64,000 nucleotides of DNA from Paraburkholderia youngii (lineage in GTDB: Bacteria > Pseudomonadota > Gammaproteobacteria > Burkholderiales > Burkholderiaceae), in contig NZ_JAALDK010000001.1 of assembly GCF_013366925.1 (NCBI RefSeq), positions 875,089 through 939,088 of the forward strand, written 5' to 3'. Of the stretch, positions 48,046 through 57,800 are shown one piece after another (within the stretch, counting starts at the first letter, position 1; each line of letters starts with the position of its first letter). The notes beneath the pieces were generated by a model. The model worked only from the letters and a program-made list of their open reading frames with translations, searched no databases and was not told the origin of the DNA. Made by a program: the position numbers and the translations under genes.

Positions 48046-48858
48046 TTATCCCTGCCGCTGCGACGTATTCGGCGAAAAGCGGCAACCAAGCCGGTAGCGC
48101 GAACCCGGATGCACGAAACGCGCGAACGTCACCGCGACGCCGCTCGTCCACGTGCGGCGTGTCAGCGTCAGGCACGGTTCCTCCGCGTGAATTTCGAGCA
48201 GCTCGGCTTCGGCGGGCGTCGGCAGCGCCGCGTCCACGACGTGTTCGAGATCGTGCATCGGCACGGCCGTCAGCAGATACTCGGACGGCTTCAGCGCCGA
48301 AAAATCGTGCTGCAGAAAATCCGGCGCGACGGCCGGATTCACATAGCGATCTTCGAGCTGCACCGGCAGGCCGTTCTCGCGATGCACGCAGACCACATGA
48401 AACACCGAAGCGCCCGGCGCCAGCCCCAATGCGTTCGACACCGTGACCGATGCGGTCTCGCGCTGCAATAGCACCATGTCGCAACGATATGCGTGGCCGC
48501 GCGAGCGGATCTCGTCGCCGATATGGGCGATCATCAATAGCGTGGATTGCGGCTTGTTCGGTGCGACGAAGGTGCCGACGCCCGATACGCGGGTGACGAG
48601 CCCCGCGTCGGCGAGTTCGCGCAGCGCGCGGTTGACCGTCATCCGCGATACGCCGAGCGTCCCGACGAGATCGAGTTCGGAGGGCAGACGATCGCCCGCC
48701 TGGCGTTCGCCCGAGTCGATGATCTGGCGGATGTGCTGCTTGACCTGCTCATAGCGCGCGGCGGGCGCCTCATCACTGCCGCGCGCGGTTCTGGCCGCGG
48801 CGCGGGCCGCGCTGGCGGAGAATTTGCCGTGAGGCTTGCTGCGAGCGGTGGTGCTCAT
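48046..48858 (-). CDS. GntR/HutC-family regulator of the adjacent ABC/oxygenase module
   Basis: 270 residues. GntR HTH (about residues 35-98, with [19 protein letters not shown] and [24 protein letters not shown]) and UTRA effector domain (about 110-258). It is the last gene of the ABC operon, its ATG overlapping the ATPase stop. HutC-type factors recognise GT-N-TA-N-AC cores; two GTATATAC palindromes sit in the divergent promoter region 52071-52181, so it probably represses this module and itself until an inducer, likely related to the substrate, binds UTRA. Confidence 0.92.
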   Translation of the reverse strand: MSTTARSKPHGKFSASAARAAARTARGSDEAPAARYEQVKQHIRQIIDSGERQAGDRLPSELDLVGTLGVSRMTVNRALRELADAGLVTRVSGVGTFVAPNKPQSTLLMIAHIGDEIRSRGHAYRCDMVLLQRETASVTVSNALGLAPGASVFHVVCVHRENGLPVQLEDRYVNPAVAPDFLQHDFSALKPSEYLLTAVPMHDLEHVVDAALPTPAEAELLEIHAEEPCLTLTRRTWTSGVAVTFARFVHPGSRYRLGCRFSPNTSQRQG

Positions 48859-49742
48859 AGGGGCTGGGTGTCGTCTGGGCCGCGCGTCCAGAACGCATTA
48901 CGGTCGAAATAGTTTTGCAGAAACTGCCGCAGACGCGGCTGCGCGGCATCGTGAAACACGTCGCGCGGCTTGCCCTGCACGGCAATGCGGCCTTGGTCGA
49001 TGAACATGACCTTGTCGGCGACCTGCGCGGCGAAGCCCATTTCGTGCGTGACCACGGCCATCGTCATGCCGTCGCGCGCGAGCTGCTTCATCACCAGCAG
49101 CACTTCGCCGACGAGCTCTGGATCGAGCGCCGAAGTCGGTTCATCGAACAGCATGATGTGCGGCTCCATCGCGAGCGCGCGTGCAATCGCGACGCGCTGC
49201 TGCTGACCGCCCGACAGCTTCGCCGGATACGCATCGCCCTTGTGCGCGAGGCCGACCGTCTCCAGCATCGCGTTCGCGCGGCGGCGCGCTTCGTCGTTCG
49301 ACAGGCGCCGCACGCGCAGCAGCGCTTCCATCACGTTGCCGAGCGCGGTCATGTGCGGCCACAGGTTGAACTGCTGGAACACCATGCCGACGTTGCGGCG
49401 CACGCGGTTGATCTCGCCATGCGACGCGCGCACGCGTTTGCCGTTGCGCTCGGTATAGCCGAGCAGTTCGCCTTCGATGCGCACGTCGCCGTGATCGTAG
49501 GTTTCGAGCGCGGCGAGGCAGCGCAGCAGCGTGCTCTTGCCCGAGCCCGACGGCCCGATGATGCAGACCACTTCCGAGCGCGCGATCTCGAGATCGATGC
49601 CGCGCAGCACCTCGACGTCGCCGAAGCGTTTGCGCAGATCGCGCACTTCGATCAGCGGCGCGGCATTCGATGCGTTCGCCGTTGCGCTGGCGGACGGCGC
49701 GGATGATTGCGCGGGGGAGTGCATGTCGGCGATGGCGTTCAT
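48855..49742 (-). CDS. Polar amino-acid-type ABC transporter ATP-binding protein (GlnQ/HisP family)
   Basis: 295 residues. Walker [11 protein letters not shown], signature [17 protein letters not shown], Walker [16 protein letters not shown], and switch His in VVTHEMGFA. The N-terminal about 30 residues are a low-complexity extension. With the two permeases and binding protein it forms a complete PAAT-family importer. ATGA overlap with the downstream regulator gene; 13 bases after the second permease. Confidence 0.94.
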   Translation of the reverse strand: MNAIADMHSPAQSSAPSASATANASNAAPLIEVRDLRKRFGDVEVLRGIDLEIARSEVVCIIGPSGSGKSTLLRCLAALETYDHGDVRIEGELLGYTERNGKRVRASHGEINRVRRNVGMVFQQFNLWPHMTALGNVMEALLRVRRLSNDEARRRANAMLETVGLAHKGDAYPAKLSGGQQQRVAIARALAMEPHIMLFDEPTSALDPELVGEVLLVMKQLARDGMTMAVVTHEMGFAAQVADKVMFIDQGRIAVQGKPRDVFHDAAQPRLRQFLQNYFDRNAFWTRGPDDTQPL

Positions 49743-49755
49743 AGGGGTCCCGGAA

Positions 49756-50418
49756 TCATGCCATGAAGCGTGCGAGACGGGCTTCGGCCCACATGCCCGC
49801 GCGCGAGGTCAGCTCGACCAGCGCGAGATAGCACACGCACAGCACCAGCAGCGTTTCGACGAAAGCGAAGGTGGCCGAGCCGATACCGGTCAGCACGAAG
49901 GTCAGTTCGGGCACCGTGACGATCGACAGCACGGCCGTTTCCTTGCTCAGCACGATGATCAGATTGGTCAGCGCGGGCACGATCAGCACCAGCATCTGCG
50001 GCGCCTGGATGCGTGCGATCGCCTGCCAGCGCGTGAGCCCGAGACACGACGCCGCTTCGAGATGGCCTTTGGGCACCGACTGGAAGCCGGAGCGGAACGC
50101 CTCGGCGAAATACGCGCTGCCGTAGAGACCCAGGCCGACGATGCCGGCCGTCATCGGTTCGAGCGTGAGCCCGATCGACGGGCCGCCGTAGTACAGCAGA
50201 AACAGCTGCACGAGAAACGGCGTGCCGCGCAACAGTTCGATATAGACGCGCAGCGCGGCGCGCAGCCAGCGTCCGCAGAACAGTTGCAGCACCGCGATCA
50301 GGAAGCCGATCACGAGACCGATCGCGACGCCCGCGGCCCAGCTGGCGAGCGTCGTCGCGAGACCGGCGGCGATAGGCTGCAGGTTGTGCGTGATGACGGT
50401 CGGATCGAACGTTTGCAT
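49756..50418 (-). CDS. Amino-acid-type ABC transporter permease
   Basis: 220 residues, about five membrane helices, HisM/GlnP family. The EAA loop is [24 protein letters not shown], and [18 protein letters not shown] is the family N-terminal signature. It heterodimerises with the permease encoded 28 bases upstream. Confidence 0.94.
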   Translation of the reverse strand: MQTFDPTVITHNLQPIAAGLATTLASWAAGVAIGLVIGFLIAVLQLFCGRWLRAALRVYIELLRGTPFLVQLFLLYYGGPSIGLTLEPMTAGIVGLGLYGSAYFAEAFRSGFQSVPKGHLEAASCLGLTRWQAIARIQAPQMLVLIVPALTNLIIVLSKETAVLSIVTVPELTFVLTGIGSATFAFVETLLVLCVCYLALVELTSRAGMWAEARLARFMA

Positions 50419-50446
50419 GGCGAGGTTGGCTTAAACGTGAGTCGAT

Positions 50447-51097
50447 TCAGGCGTGCTGCAAACGGTGCTCGGCCGCATGCGCGACGAGCGCGAGCGAGCC
50501 GCAGATCACGAAGTAGATCAGCCCTGCCGCGACATACGCTTCGAGGGGCCGGTAAGTGCTCGCGGCGATGTTCTGCGCGGTGCGCGTCAACTCGGCGACG
50601 CCGACCACCGAGATCAGCGAAGAAGCCTTGATCAGCAGCACCATTTCGTTGACGAGCGACGGCAGCGTCAAACGGAATGCTTGCGGCACCAGAATGCGCC
50701 GCAGCGTATCGAGCGGGGAAAGCCCGAGCATGCGCGCGGCTTCGAGATGTCCGGGCGGGATGCTTAGAAACCCGCCGCGCAGAATCTCGGCTATATACGA
50801 GGCCGAGCACAACGACACCGCGCTGATCGCGGCGACGATCGGCGACACGTTGATACCGGCGAACGGCAACAGGTAGTAGACGAGCAGCAATTGCACGAGC
50901 ATCGGCACGCCACGAAAGAAGAACACGTAGGCGCCGCCCGCGAGCCGCGCGGCGCGATGCTGCGACAGCCGCGCGGTGCATACGCCGATGCCGACGAAGA
51001 AGCCGATCACGAGCCCCGTCAGCGAAATGCCGACGGTGGCGAGCGCCGCATGCAGCAGCAGCGGCAGGCCCTGAACGAAGACGGTCGTGTTGAACAT
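50447..51097 (-). CDS. Amino-acid-type ABC transporter permease
   Basis: 216 residues, HisQ/GlnP-type, about five helices. The EAA loop is GHLEAARMLGLSPLDTLRRILVPQ; FFFRGVPMLVQLLLVYYLLP is the family signature. The ATG at 51097 begins the homologous region (MFNTTVFVQGLPLLLHAAL); the frame is open 35 codons upstream into the binding-protein gene. Ribosome site weak, so it may depend on translational coupling. Confidence 0.93.
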   Translation of the reverse strand: MFNTTVFVQGLPLLLHAALATVGISLTGLVIGFFVGIGVCTARLSQHRAARLAGGAYVFFFRGVPMLVQLLLVYYLLPFAGINVSPIVAAISAVSLCSASYIAEILRGGFLSIPPGHLEAARMLGLSPLDTLRRILVPQAFRLTLPSLVNEMVLLIKASSLISVVGVAELTRTAQNIAASTYRPLEAYVAAGLIYFVICGSLALVAHAAEHRLQHA

Positions 51098-51147
51098 GGG
51101 TCGCGGCCGGTGGAACGGGAAGGACGACGCGTGCCGCCCACGGACGC

Positions 51148-51975
51148 TCAGTAGTTCGGCGTGGGCATCGTGGAAGGCATCTCCATCGCGACACCGAACC
51201 ACTTCTTCTGCAACGCGGCGAGCCGGCCATCCTTCTGCATCTTCACGAGCGCCGCGTTGAACGCGTCGGCGAGCGGCTTGCTGTCGGCGTCTTTACGCAA
51301 TGCATATGCGAAATAGACCTTCGCGCCGAACGGCGGCTGCACGACCGCGAACATCTCGGGGCGCTGCTTGGCGACATACGCGATGTTGGTCATCGAGTTC
51401 GCCACCGCGGCGATGCGGCCTGCCGCGAGGTCCGCGTAAGCCTGATTGTTGTCGACGTACTCGCGGATTTCCGGCGGCTTCGGCAGCGTGGCCGCGTAGC
51501 TCTTCAGCTGATCGAGCTGCGCGGAGCCCTTGCCCGCGCCGATCGTTTTGCCCGCGCTATCCGCCGATTGCTTGATCGACGCATCGTTCGCGCGCTTGAG
51601 CAGCGCGTCGGTCGCATCGGCGACGGGCAGCGTGTAGGTGTAGCGTTCCATGCGCGCCTTCGTGACCGTCAACGGGCCGCCGACCATATCGAACTTGCCC
51701 GCTTCGAGACCGGGCAGCACGCTCGGCCACGGCAGATCGATGAAGCGCACCTTGACGCCGATTTCCTTGCCGATCTCCGCGAACAGGTCTTTGTTGAAGC
51801 CGGCCTGCTGACCGTTCTCGAGGAAGTCGAACGGTGCGAACTGCATTTCGGTGCCGACCACCAGTTCGCCGGCTTTCTTCACTTTGGCGAGCTGGTCTTC
51901 GGCGTGCGCTGCGACGCTCGCCGCGCACAGCGCCAGCACGACCAGACCACATTTCCAGCCTGCAAGGATACGCAT
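51148..51975 (-). CDS. Amino-acid-type ABC transporter binding protein
   Basis: 275 residues. A signal peptide (1-25, AHA-E) precedes the solute-binding-3 fold: GELVVGTEMQFAPFDFLENGQQAGFNKDLFAEI, LPWPSVLPGLEAGKFDMV and KDGRLAALQKKWFG. The N-domain carries FDF rather than the more usual F-x-F/PYEP, and lacks an obvious Arg-Asp pair seen in glutamine or histidine receptors, so the ligand is uncertain. GGAGAACCCC precedes the ATG. First gene of the leftward operon, divergent from the oxygenase gene. Confidence 0.93.
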   Translation of the reverse strand: MRILAGWKCGLVVLALCAASVAAHAEDQLAKVKKAGELVVGTEMQFAPFDFLENGQQAGFNKDLFAEIGKEIGVKVRFIDLPWPSVLPGLEAGKFDMVGGPLTVTKARMERYTYTLPVADATDALLKRANDASIKQSADSAGKTIGAGKGSAQLDQLKSYAATLPKPPEIREYVDNNQAYADLAAGRIAAVANSMTNIAYVAKQRPEMFAVVQPPFGAKVYFAYALRKDADSKPLADAFNAALVKMQKDGRLAALQKKWFGVAMEMPSTMPTPNY

Positions 51976-52070
51976 GGGGTTCTCCGGGGGCGAATTGGTG
52001 TTGGGTGGCCGGCGTGTCGAAGTCTTGGTTGTGGACCCGCCGCGCCGACGCAGATCGCGGGCCCTGCAGG

Positions 52071-52084
52071 GCAGTATATACTGC
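52071..52084. promoter_or_regulatory. GntR/HutC-type operator 1 (GCAGTATATACTGC)
   Basis: A perfect 14-base palindrome with the GT-N-TA-N-AC core of GntR/HutC operators. Reading leftward it contains TATACT, a plausible -10 for the ABC operon that starts about 96 bases away. Confidence 0.65.
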
Positions 52085-52171
52085 GTTTCCGGCGAAAAAT
52101 AAATGCTCGCGCGAGTAGAGAAAAGCCCTTATATGGAGGTACGCGAAGCAACTTGCAGCAGTGCTTTTGGC

Positions 52172-52181
52172 GGTATATACC
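52172..52181. promoter_or_regulatory. GntR/HutC-type operator 2 (GGTATATACC)
   Basis: A perfect 10-base palindrome sharing GTATATAC with operator 1, 99 bases centre to centre. It overlaps a rightward -10 TATACC that lies 17 bases after TTGCAG (52153-52158), 33 bases before the oxygenase ATG. Confidence 0.65.
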
Positions 52182-52213
52182 ACTGCAATACCGATCCTCC
52201 AAGGAGCAGCGCG

Positions 52214-53188
52214 ATGCCCGCGACTCGCATTCCGATCATCGATGTCGCCGGCGTGCGCGCGGGCGATCAGCAGGCGCTCCGACGCGTCGCGAAAGAAATT
52301 CATGAAGCGTGTACGACGATCGGTTTTTTCTACATCGTCAATCACGGCGTACCGCAAGCGACGATCGATGCCGCCGCGCAAGCCGCGCGCACCTTCTTCG
52401 CGTTTCCGGTCGACACCAAACGACGCGCGGCCGTCAATCATCGGCATCGCGGTTTCAATGCGCTGGGCGACGCGACGATGTACCAGGCCAAGCGTCCCGA
52501 CTACAAGGAGTTCTTCAGCATCGGCCTCGAACTGCCGGAAGACGATCCCGACGTGCTGGCGGGGCAAGCACTGCGCGGGCCGAACAACTGGCCGGACTTC
52601 ATGCCCGGGTTGCGGCCGGTGCTGTATGACTATTACGAGGCGGTCGGCGCGTGCGGCGCCGATCTGCTGCGCGCGGTCGCGGTGAGCCTCGGCGTCGAAG
52701 AAAATTTCTTCGTGCCGCGCTACACGAAGCGCATGCAGCGCACGCAAATGGTCTACTACCCGCCGCAGCCGCCGCAATCGGATGAAGATCAGTTCGGCGT
52801 GGCGCCGCATACCGACTACGGCTGCATCACCTTGCTGTGGCAGGATCAGGTCGGCGGCCTGCAGGTGCGCGAAATCGCCAACGATACTTGGGTCGAGGCG
52901 CCGCCCGTCGAAGGCAGCTTCGTCGTGAACGTCGGCGATCTGCTCGCACGCTGGACCAACGACCGCTTTCGCTCGACGCTGCATCGCGTGATCAATGCAT
53001 CGGGGCGCGAGCGCTATTCGATCGCGACGTTCTACGATCCGACCTATGGCGCGCTCGTCGATCCCCGTGAGCTGGGCGCGAGCGACGCGCAAAGCAAATA
53101 TCAGCCGGTCGCCGCGGGTGACTATATCCTCGGCCGCATCAACGATTCGATGGGTTATCGTAAGAAGCTCGCCGCTACGGCACGGTAA
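52214..53188 (+). CDS. 2-oxoglutarate/Fe(II)-dependent oxygenase (isopenicillin-N-synthase-like fold)
   Basis: 324 residues. An N-terminal DIOX_N domain (IPIIDVAGV, TIGFFYIVNHGVP) is followed by a double-stranded beta-helix. Iron ligands: His199 and Asp201 in APHTDYGC, His257 in STLHRVIN; the 2-oxoglutarate carboxylate-binding Arg267-x-Ser269 is in RYSIATF. AAGGAG lies 8 bases before the ATG. Probably hydroxylates a small molecule imported by the divergent ABC system. Eleven bases separate it from the FAD dehydrogenase gene, so the two form an operon. Substrate unknown. Confidence 0.92.
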   Translation: MPATRIPIIDVAGVRAGDQQALRRVAKEIHEACTTIGFFYIVNHGVPQATIDAAAQAARTFFAFPVDTKRRAAVNHRHRGFNALGDATMYQAKRPDYKEFFSIGLELPEDDPDVLAGQALRGPNNWPDFMPGLRPVLYDYYEAVGACGADLLRAVAVSLGVEENFFVPRYTKRMQRTQMVYYPPQPPQSDEDQFGVAPHTDYGCITLLWQDQVGGLQVREIANDTWVEAPPVEGSFVVNVGDLLARWTNDRFRSTLHRVINASGRERYSIATFYDPTYGALVDPRELGASDAQSKYQPVAAGDYILGRINDSMGYRKKLAATAR

Positions 53189-53199
53189 GGAACTCCTGC

Positions 53200-54636
53200 A
53201 TGACAGAGCAGAGCATCACTGAAGACAAGAGGACCCAGATCGCAAGCGCGACCGCGCCTCTCGCGACGACACTCGAGGCGTTGCGCGCCGCGCTCGGCGC
53301 CGACGCGGTGCGCGTCGGCGAACAGATCGGCGAACACGCGATGACCGACTGGACGCGCCACGAGCCGACACGTCCGGCGGCGTTGCTGCTGCCGCGCACG
53401 ACCGACGAGGTATCGCGCGCGCTCGCGATCTGCCACGCCGCGCATCAGCCAGTGGTGCCACAAGGCGGCATGACCGGACTCGCGGGCGGCGCGATCGCGC
53501 GCGCCAACGATATCGCGTTGTCGCTGGAACGCTTGAGCGGTGTCGAAGAACTCGACGCGGCGTCGGCCACACTGACCGTGCGTGCCGGCACCACGTTGCA
53601 GGCCGCGCAGGAAGCCGCCGAGCAAGCAGGCTTCGAACTCGCGCTCGATCTCGGCGCCCGCGGCTCATGCCAGATCGGCGGCAATCTGGCGACCAACGCG
53701 GGCGGCAATCGCGTGATCCAGTCCGGCACCGCGCGCGATCAGGTGCTCGGTCTCGAAGTGGTGCTCGCGAATGGCGACGTGCTCAGTTCGCTCGGCAAGA
53801 TGGTCAAGAACAACACCGGCTATGACCTGAAGCACTGGTTCATCGGTTCGGAGGGCACGCTCGGCGTGATCACGCGCGCGGTGTTGCGGCTGCATCCGCG
53901 ACGCGCGGCGCGTCATACGGCGCTAGTCGCGCTGAACGATTACGATGCCGCGGTGAGCCTGCTGCGCCGTCTCGCGACGCGCTTCGGCAACGACATCGGC
54001 GCGTTCGAGCTCATGTGGCCGGACTTTTACGATTTCGGCGTGAAGCTGACCGGCGCGCGCTCGCCGTTCGACGCCGCGTATCCGCTCTATGCGTTGATCG
54101 AGCACGCGGGCTTCGATGCCGACGACGCTGGCGAACGCTTCGCGCAAGCGCTGAGCGATGCGCTACAGGCGGGCGCGCTGCGCGACGCGGTGATCGCGCA
54201 GTCGGTCGCCGATGCGCGCGCGCTATGGGCGATCCGCGAGTGCACCGCGGAGTTTCCGCTCAAGCTCGACCCGATCAACTTCGACGTGAGTTTGCCGATC
54301 GGCGAGATCGGCAGGTTCGTCGACCGTTGCCGCGCGGCGCTCGATCAGCGCTGGCCCGGCAACGAAGCGTATTTCTTCGGGCATATCGGTGATTCGAATC
54401 TGCATCTGACCGTTGATGGCCATTCGATTCCTGGCGTCGATCATCACTCGGTCTATGCGTTTGTCTACGAGATGCTGGGGCCGTTGCGCGGATCGGTGTC
54501 GGCGGAGCATGGCATCGGTTCACTCAAGCGCGAGTTCCTGCCGATTTCACGCTCGCCAGCCGAGCTTGCCGCGATGGTCGCGATCAAGCATGCGCTCGAT
54601 CCGCACGGCGTTCTGAATCCGGGCAAGCTGTTTTGA
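53200..54636 (+). CDS. FAD-binding 2-hydroxyacid dehydrogenase (GlcD / D-2-hydroxyglutarate dehydrogenase-like)
   Basis: 478 residues. A PCMH-type FAD-binding domain (about residues 55-235, with VPQGGMTGLAGGA and GGNLATNAGGNRVIQSG) precedes the FAD-oxidase C-terminal domain (about 240-475, with the metal-binding region FGHIGDSNLHL and SAEHGIG). These enzymes oxidise D-2-hydroxyacids to 2-oxoacids and pass electrons to the chain. Downstream of the oxygenase by 11 bases, so it may oxidise the hydroxylated product or a linked hydroxyacid. Confidence 0.92.
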   Translation: MTEQSITEDKRTQIASATAPLATTLEALRAALGADAVRVGEQIGEHAMTDWTRHEPTRPAALLLPRTTDEVSRALAICHAAHQPVVPQGGMTGLAGGAIARANDIALSLERLSGVEELDAASATLTVRAGTTLQAAQEAAEQAGFELALDLGARGSCQIGGNLATNAGGNRVIQSGTARDQVLGLEVVLANGDVLSSLGKMVKNNTGYDLKHWFIGSEGTLGVITRAVLRLHPRRAARHTALVALNDYDAAVSLLRRLATRFGNDIGAFELMWPDFYDFGVKLTGARSPFDAAYPLYALIEHAGFDADDAGERFAQALSDALQAGALRDAVIAQSVADARALWAIRECTAEFPLKLDPINFDVSLPIGEIGRFVDRCRAALDQRWPGNEAYFFGHIGDSNLHLTVDGHSIPGVDHHSVYAFVYEMLGPLRGSVSAEHGIGSLKREFLPISRSPAELAAMVAIKHALDPHGVLNPGKLF

Positions 54637-54643
54637 TACTGAT

Positions 54644-54754
54644 GGTGAAGCCACCCGAGGTCATCACGTGAAGTTCGGCTGCCTGTACTTGCGTGGCCGC
54701 GACGCCGTTACCGAGCAGCCCGGCAGTGAACAAGGCCAGAAGGAATCTTTTCAT
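54644..54754 (-). pseudogene. truncated ABC solute-binding protein (ModA-like), N-terminus only
   Basis: The frame starting at 54754 encodes a signal peptide (MKRFLLALFTAGLLGNGVAA) and the first strand of a molybdate/sulfate-type binding protein, AAELHVMTSGGFT. The homologous part stops at about 54644, only 8 bases from the end of the dehydrogenase gene; the next codons (ISIKTACPDSERR) are unrelated. The other roughly 200 residues are missing, so a deletion joined this fragment to the dehydrogenase locus. Confidence 0.6.
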
Positions 54755-54872
54755 CGGTATGGTTACAGAGGGCGAAGGAGATCGATGCGCAACCGCAACC
54801 ATACCGGAATGGCGGCGCGACGAGAACCCGCCACGCGCGGATAACGCGTGGCACATCGGCGATGCCGCGCCG

Positions 54873-57800
54873 TCAATGCGCGTTCAGATAGCTGACGATC
54901 AGCGGATAAACATCGACCGCCGCGTTCTTGCCGAAGATGCAGTCGATATGCCCATAGCCGGGAACCAGATGCCGCTCGTACGGCTGCTCGGGGAAGCGCT
55001 CGCGCAGCAGGTCGTAAGTGCGTTCGGTGCTGACCGGCAGATAGGTTTCGTTCTTCTCGCCGTGGATGAAGCCGATCGGCAAACGCATGCCCTCGAGTCC
55101 TTTCATGCCGTTTGCGCCGCTCAGATACACGTCGTCGCCGCGCGCATCGACGACATGGCCTGCGCGGACCATCGTGGCCAGGTGCTGGAACACGGCCATG
55201 TCGTGAATGCCGAACAGTTCCTGCAGGTTCGCATGCAGCGTCTCGTTCAGCTTGTCGTGCTCATAGAGCAGGCCATACAGGAACGTCGCGCGATGACAGA
55301 TCGCATTGCCGCAGCCCTCGTCGTGATCGACCGGATAGAGACGCAGCGCTTCGTCGAACAGGTTCGCGGGCCACGAATCTTCCTGCGTATAGGCAGTGAG
55401 GTCGCGGATGCGCAGATGCTGCATCAGGTCGGGAATATGCAAGCCGGCCTTGATCCGTTGCAGCGTGCCCGGCACCGGATGTGCGGACACCTGCGAAATC
55501 ACCGCCGAGCGCACGCCCTCGAGTCCATATAGCAGCGACATGCTGAGTGCGAGTCCGCCCAGGCAGTGGCCGAGTACCTGGATGTTCGGCGCGCCGGTTA
55601 CCTCGCGAATCTTCGCGACGGCGGCGGGAATATCTTCGCGCGCGACCATGTCGACGTTGGCCGGCACGAGCACGCTCGGCAGTTCGATGCTGACGCGCAG
55701 ATCGACGAGCCATACGTCGTAGCCCGACGCGTACAGATATTCGACGAGGTTGGTCGATATCAGATCGGTCGAGAAAATGCGGCTCGAGACGCCCGAGCCG
55801 TGGATCAGCAGGATCGGCTTCGACTCTTTGTCCGCGGCGGGATCGAAGTAGCGCGTGAGCTTGAGCCGCGTGCGGTCCGGTGTATCGAAGTAGGTGATCT
55901 GCGGCGCCGGCGCGCGCAGCGCGCGCTTGGCGCGCGGCGGCGTGTAAGGATCGTAGAACTGCAGCGGCGCGGCGACGCCGCCGTATTCGGTGAACAGCAC
56001 GCCCGCGAAGAATTTGCCGAACTTCAGCGTCCATTCGAGGCGCGTCTTCAGGTCGGGCGCGTGCGTGACTTCGAGGGTGCGCTGCTGCTTCAGGAAGTTT
56101 TCCGGCGTGATGACGAGCGTGGCGGTGCCCACGACGGGCGCATCGTCGTTATCCGACGCGCGTATCTCCGCATACAGCGTGTTGGTCTGCTCCCACAGGT
56201 TGATCGGCGACGTGCGCGTGATGATCTTCCTACCGGTCAGATACCAGGTGTTGCCTTCGGCCGCGTCGAGCGTCATCCGGTAGTTCATGTTGCGCTCGTC
56301 GACGTCGGACTCATCGACGACGAACAGGTTGAACGTGCCGTCGCTGATCGTCAGCGGTCGTGCGGAGAGGGCGCCGCAGGTCAGCGTGCCGGCGGTGCGC
56401 GCGAGGTGATCCGGGTTGCTCAGCATGTCGGCGAGATCGTCGGACTCGACCGTCAGCGTGAATTCGATCGGGCTCTTTGCAGCTTCGCCCGCCACCTCGG
56501 GCGTGTAGGTGCCGACCATCGTCTCGGTGAAGCGCAGGCCGATCTTCTGCGCGGGCGGCGTGGCGGCGGTGCCCTTCGACGCGTAATCGATCGACCAGTC
56601 GTGCGCTTTGGCCAGCAGCGCGCAGTTGCGTTCGGCGAGCGCGGAGATGGTCAGGAGCGGATTGACGCCGAGCGACATCGGCATCACCGCGCCATCCATC
56701 ACGTAGAGACCGTCATGCACCGCGTCGCCGTCCGTGGCGCTGAACACGCGGCCCAGATGATCGACCACGCCATGCGCGGCGTCCTCCGCCATGCCGCAGC
56801 CGCCGAGCGGATGCACGGTCACGGTGCGCCGGCCGGCGATCTTCGTTGAGATCGGGTTGCGCAGATATTTGCCGCCGAGCGGCTTGCTGGCCTCGATCAG
56901 CACGTCCTCGACGGTCTGGAAGATCGGCTGGCGTCCGGCGTTTTTCCAATCGATGCGCGCACGGCCTTTGTCACCGATCTTGATGCGGCCGCTTTCGTCG
57001 TCGTGCGCCATCACGAGGTAGCTTTGCGTGTGATTGAGCGCACCGTGGTACGGGCCGCGGATCAGGCTCTCGATCGTGCGGGCGTCGTAGGCCGCGCGTT
57101 CGAGCAGCGACGGGGCGCCGGCCGCATCCACGCCTTCGAGCGGCGCGACCGCGCCGAGCATGCCGACGAGCGCTTCGCCGACCGGCCCGGCCAGCGAGCC
57201 TTCCTCGATCACATAGCCATCCCTGACGTTTTTCTCGGCGGCGCGATTGTCGATCAGGCCGGTGATGGTCGGCCCGACCGGAGGAATCTGCCCTGGCTTG
57301 TGCTCGCCCCAGCCGACGCCGTTGATCGGGTCCTTCGTGTTGTATGCGAAGGCGAGCACGTCGCCGTTGCCGGTGAAGTGCTGGCCGAGCATCTCCGAGG
57401 TGCTCAAGCCGGCGGCGCGCGAGCGCAGCAGCAGCGCGGTCGAGCCGATCGTGCCCGCCGCGACGATGACGATATCGGCCAGCACGAACAGATCGGGCGC
57501 GTCGTAGCTTTCGCGGCCGAGCTTCACGAGCTGGAAGTTGACCTTCCATTGCTGGGTGTCGGGATCGCGCAGCACCGAATGCACGGCCGTGCCGGTGAAA
57601 ATCTGCGCGCCGTGGGCGACCGCGTCGGGCAGATAGTTCATGTGGGTCGAGTTCTTCGCGTCGTAGTTGCAACCCGAGTTGCAATCGCCGCAACCGACGC
57701 AGCGCTGCTGCTCGACGCCCGCCGCGTTCGGGCCGTTCTCGAACGTGACCGTGATCGGCGGACGGCTGAAGCGGTCCGCCATGCCGAGCGCCTGCGCCGA

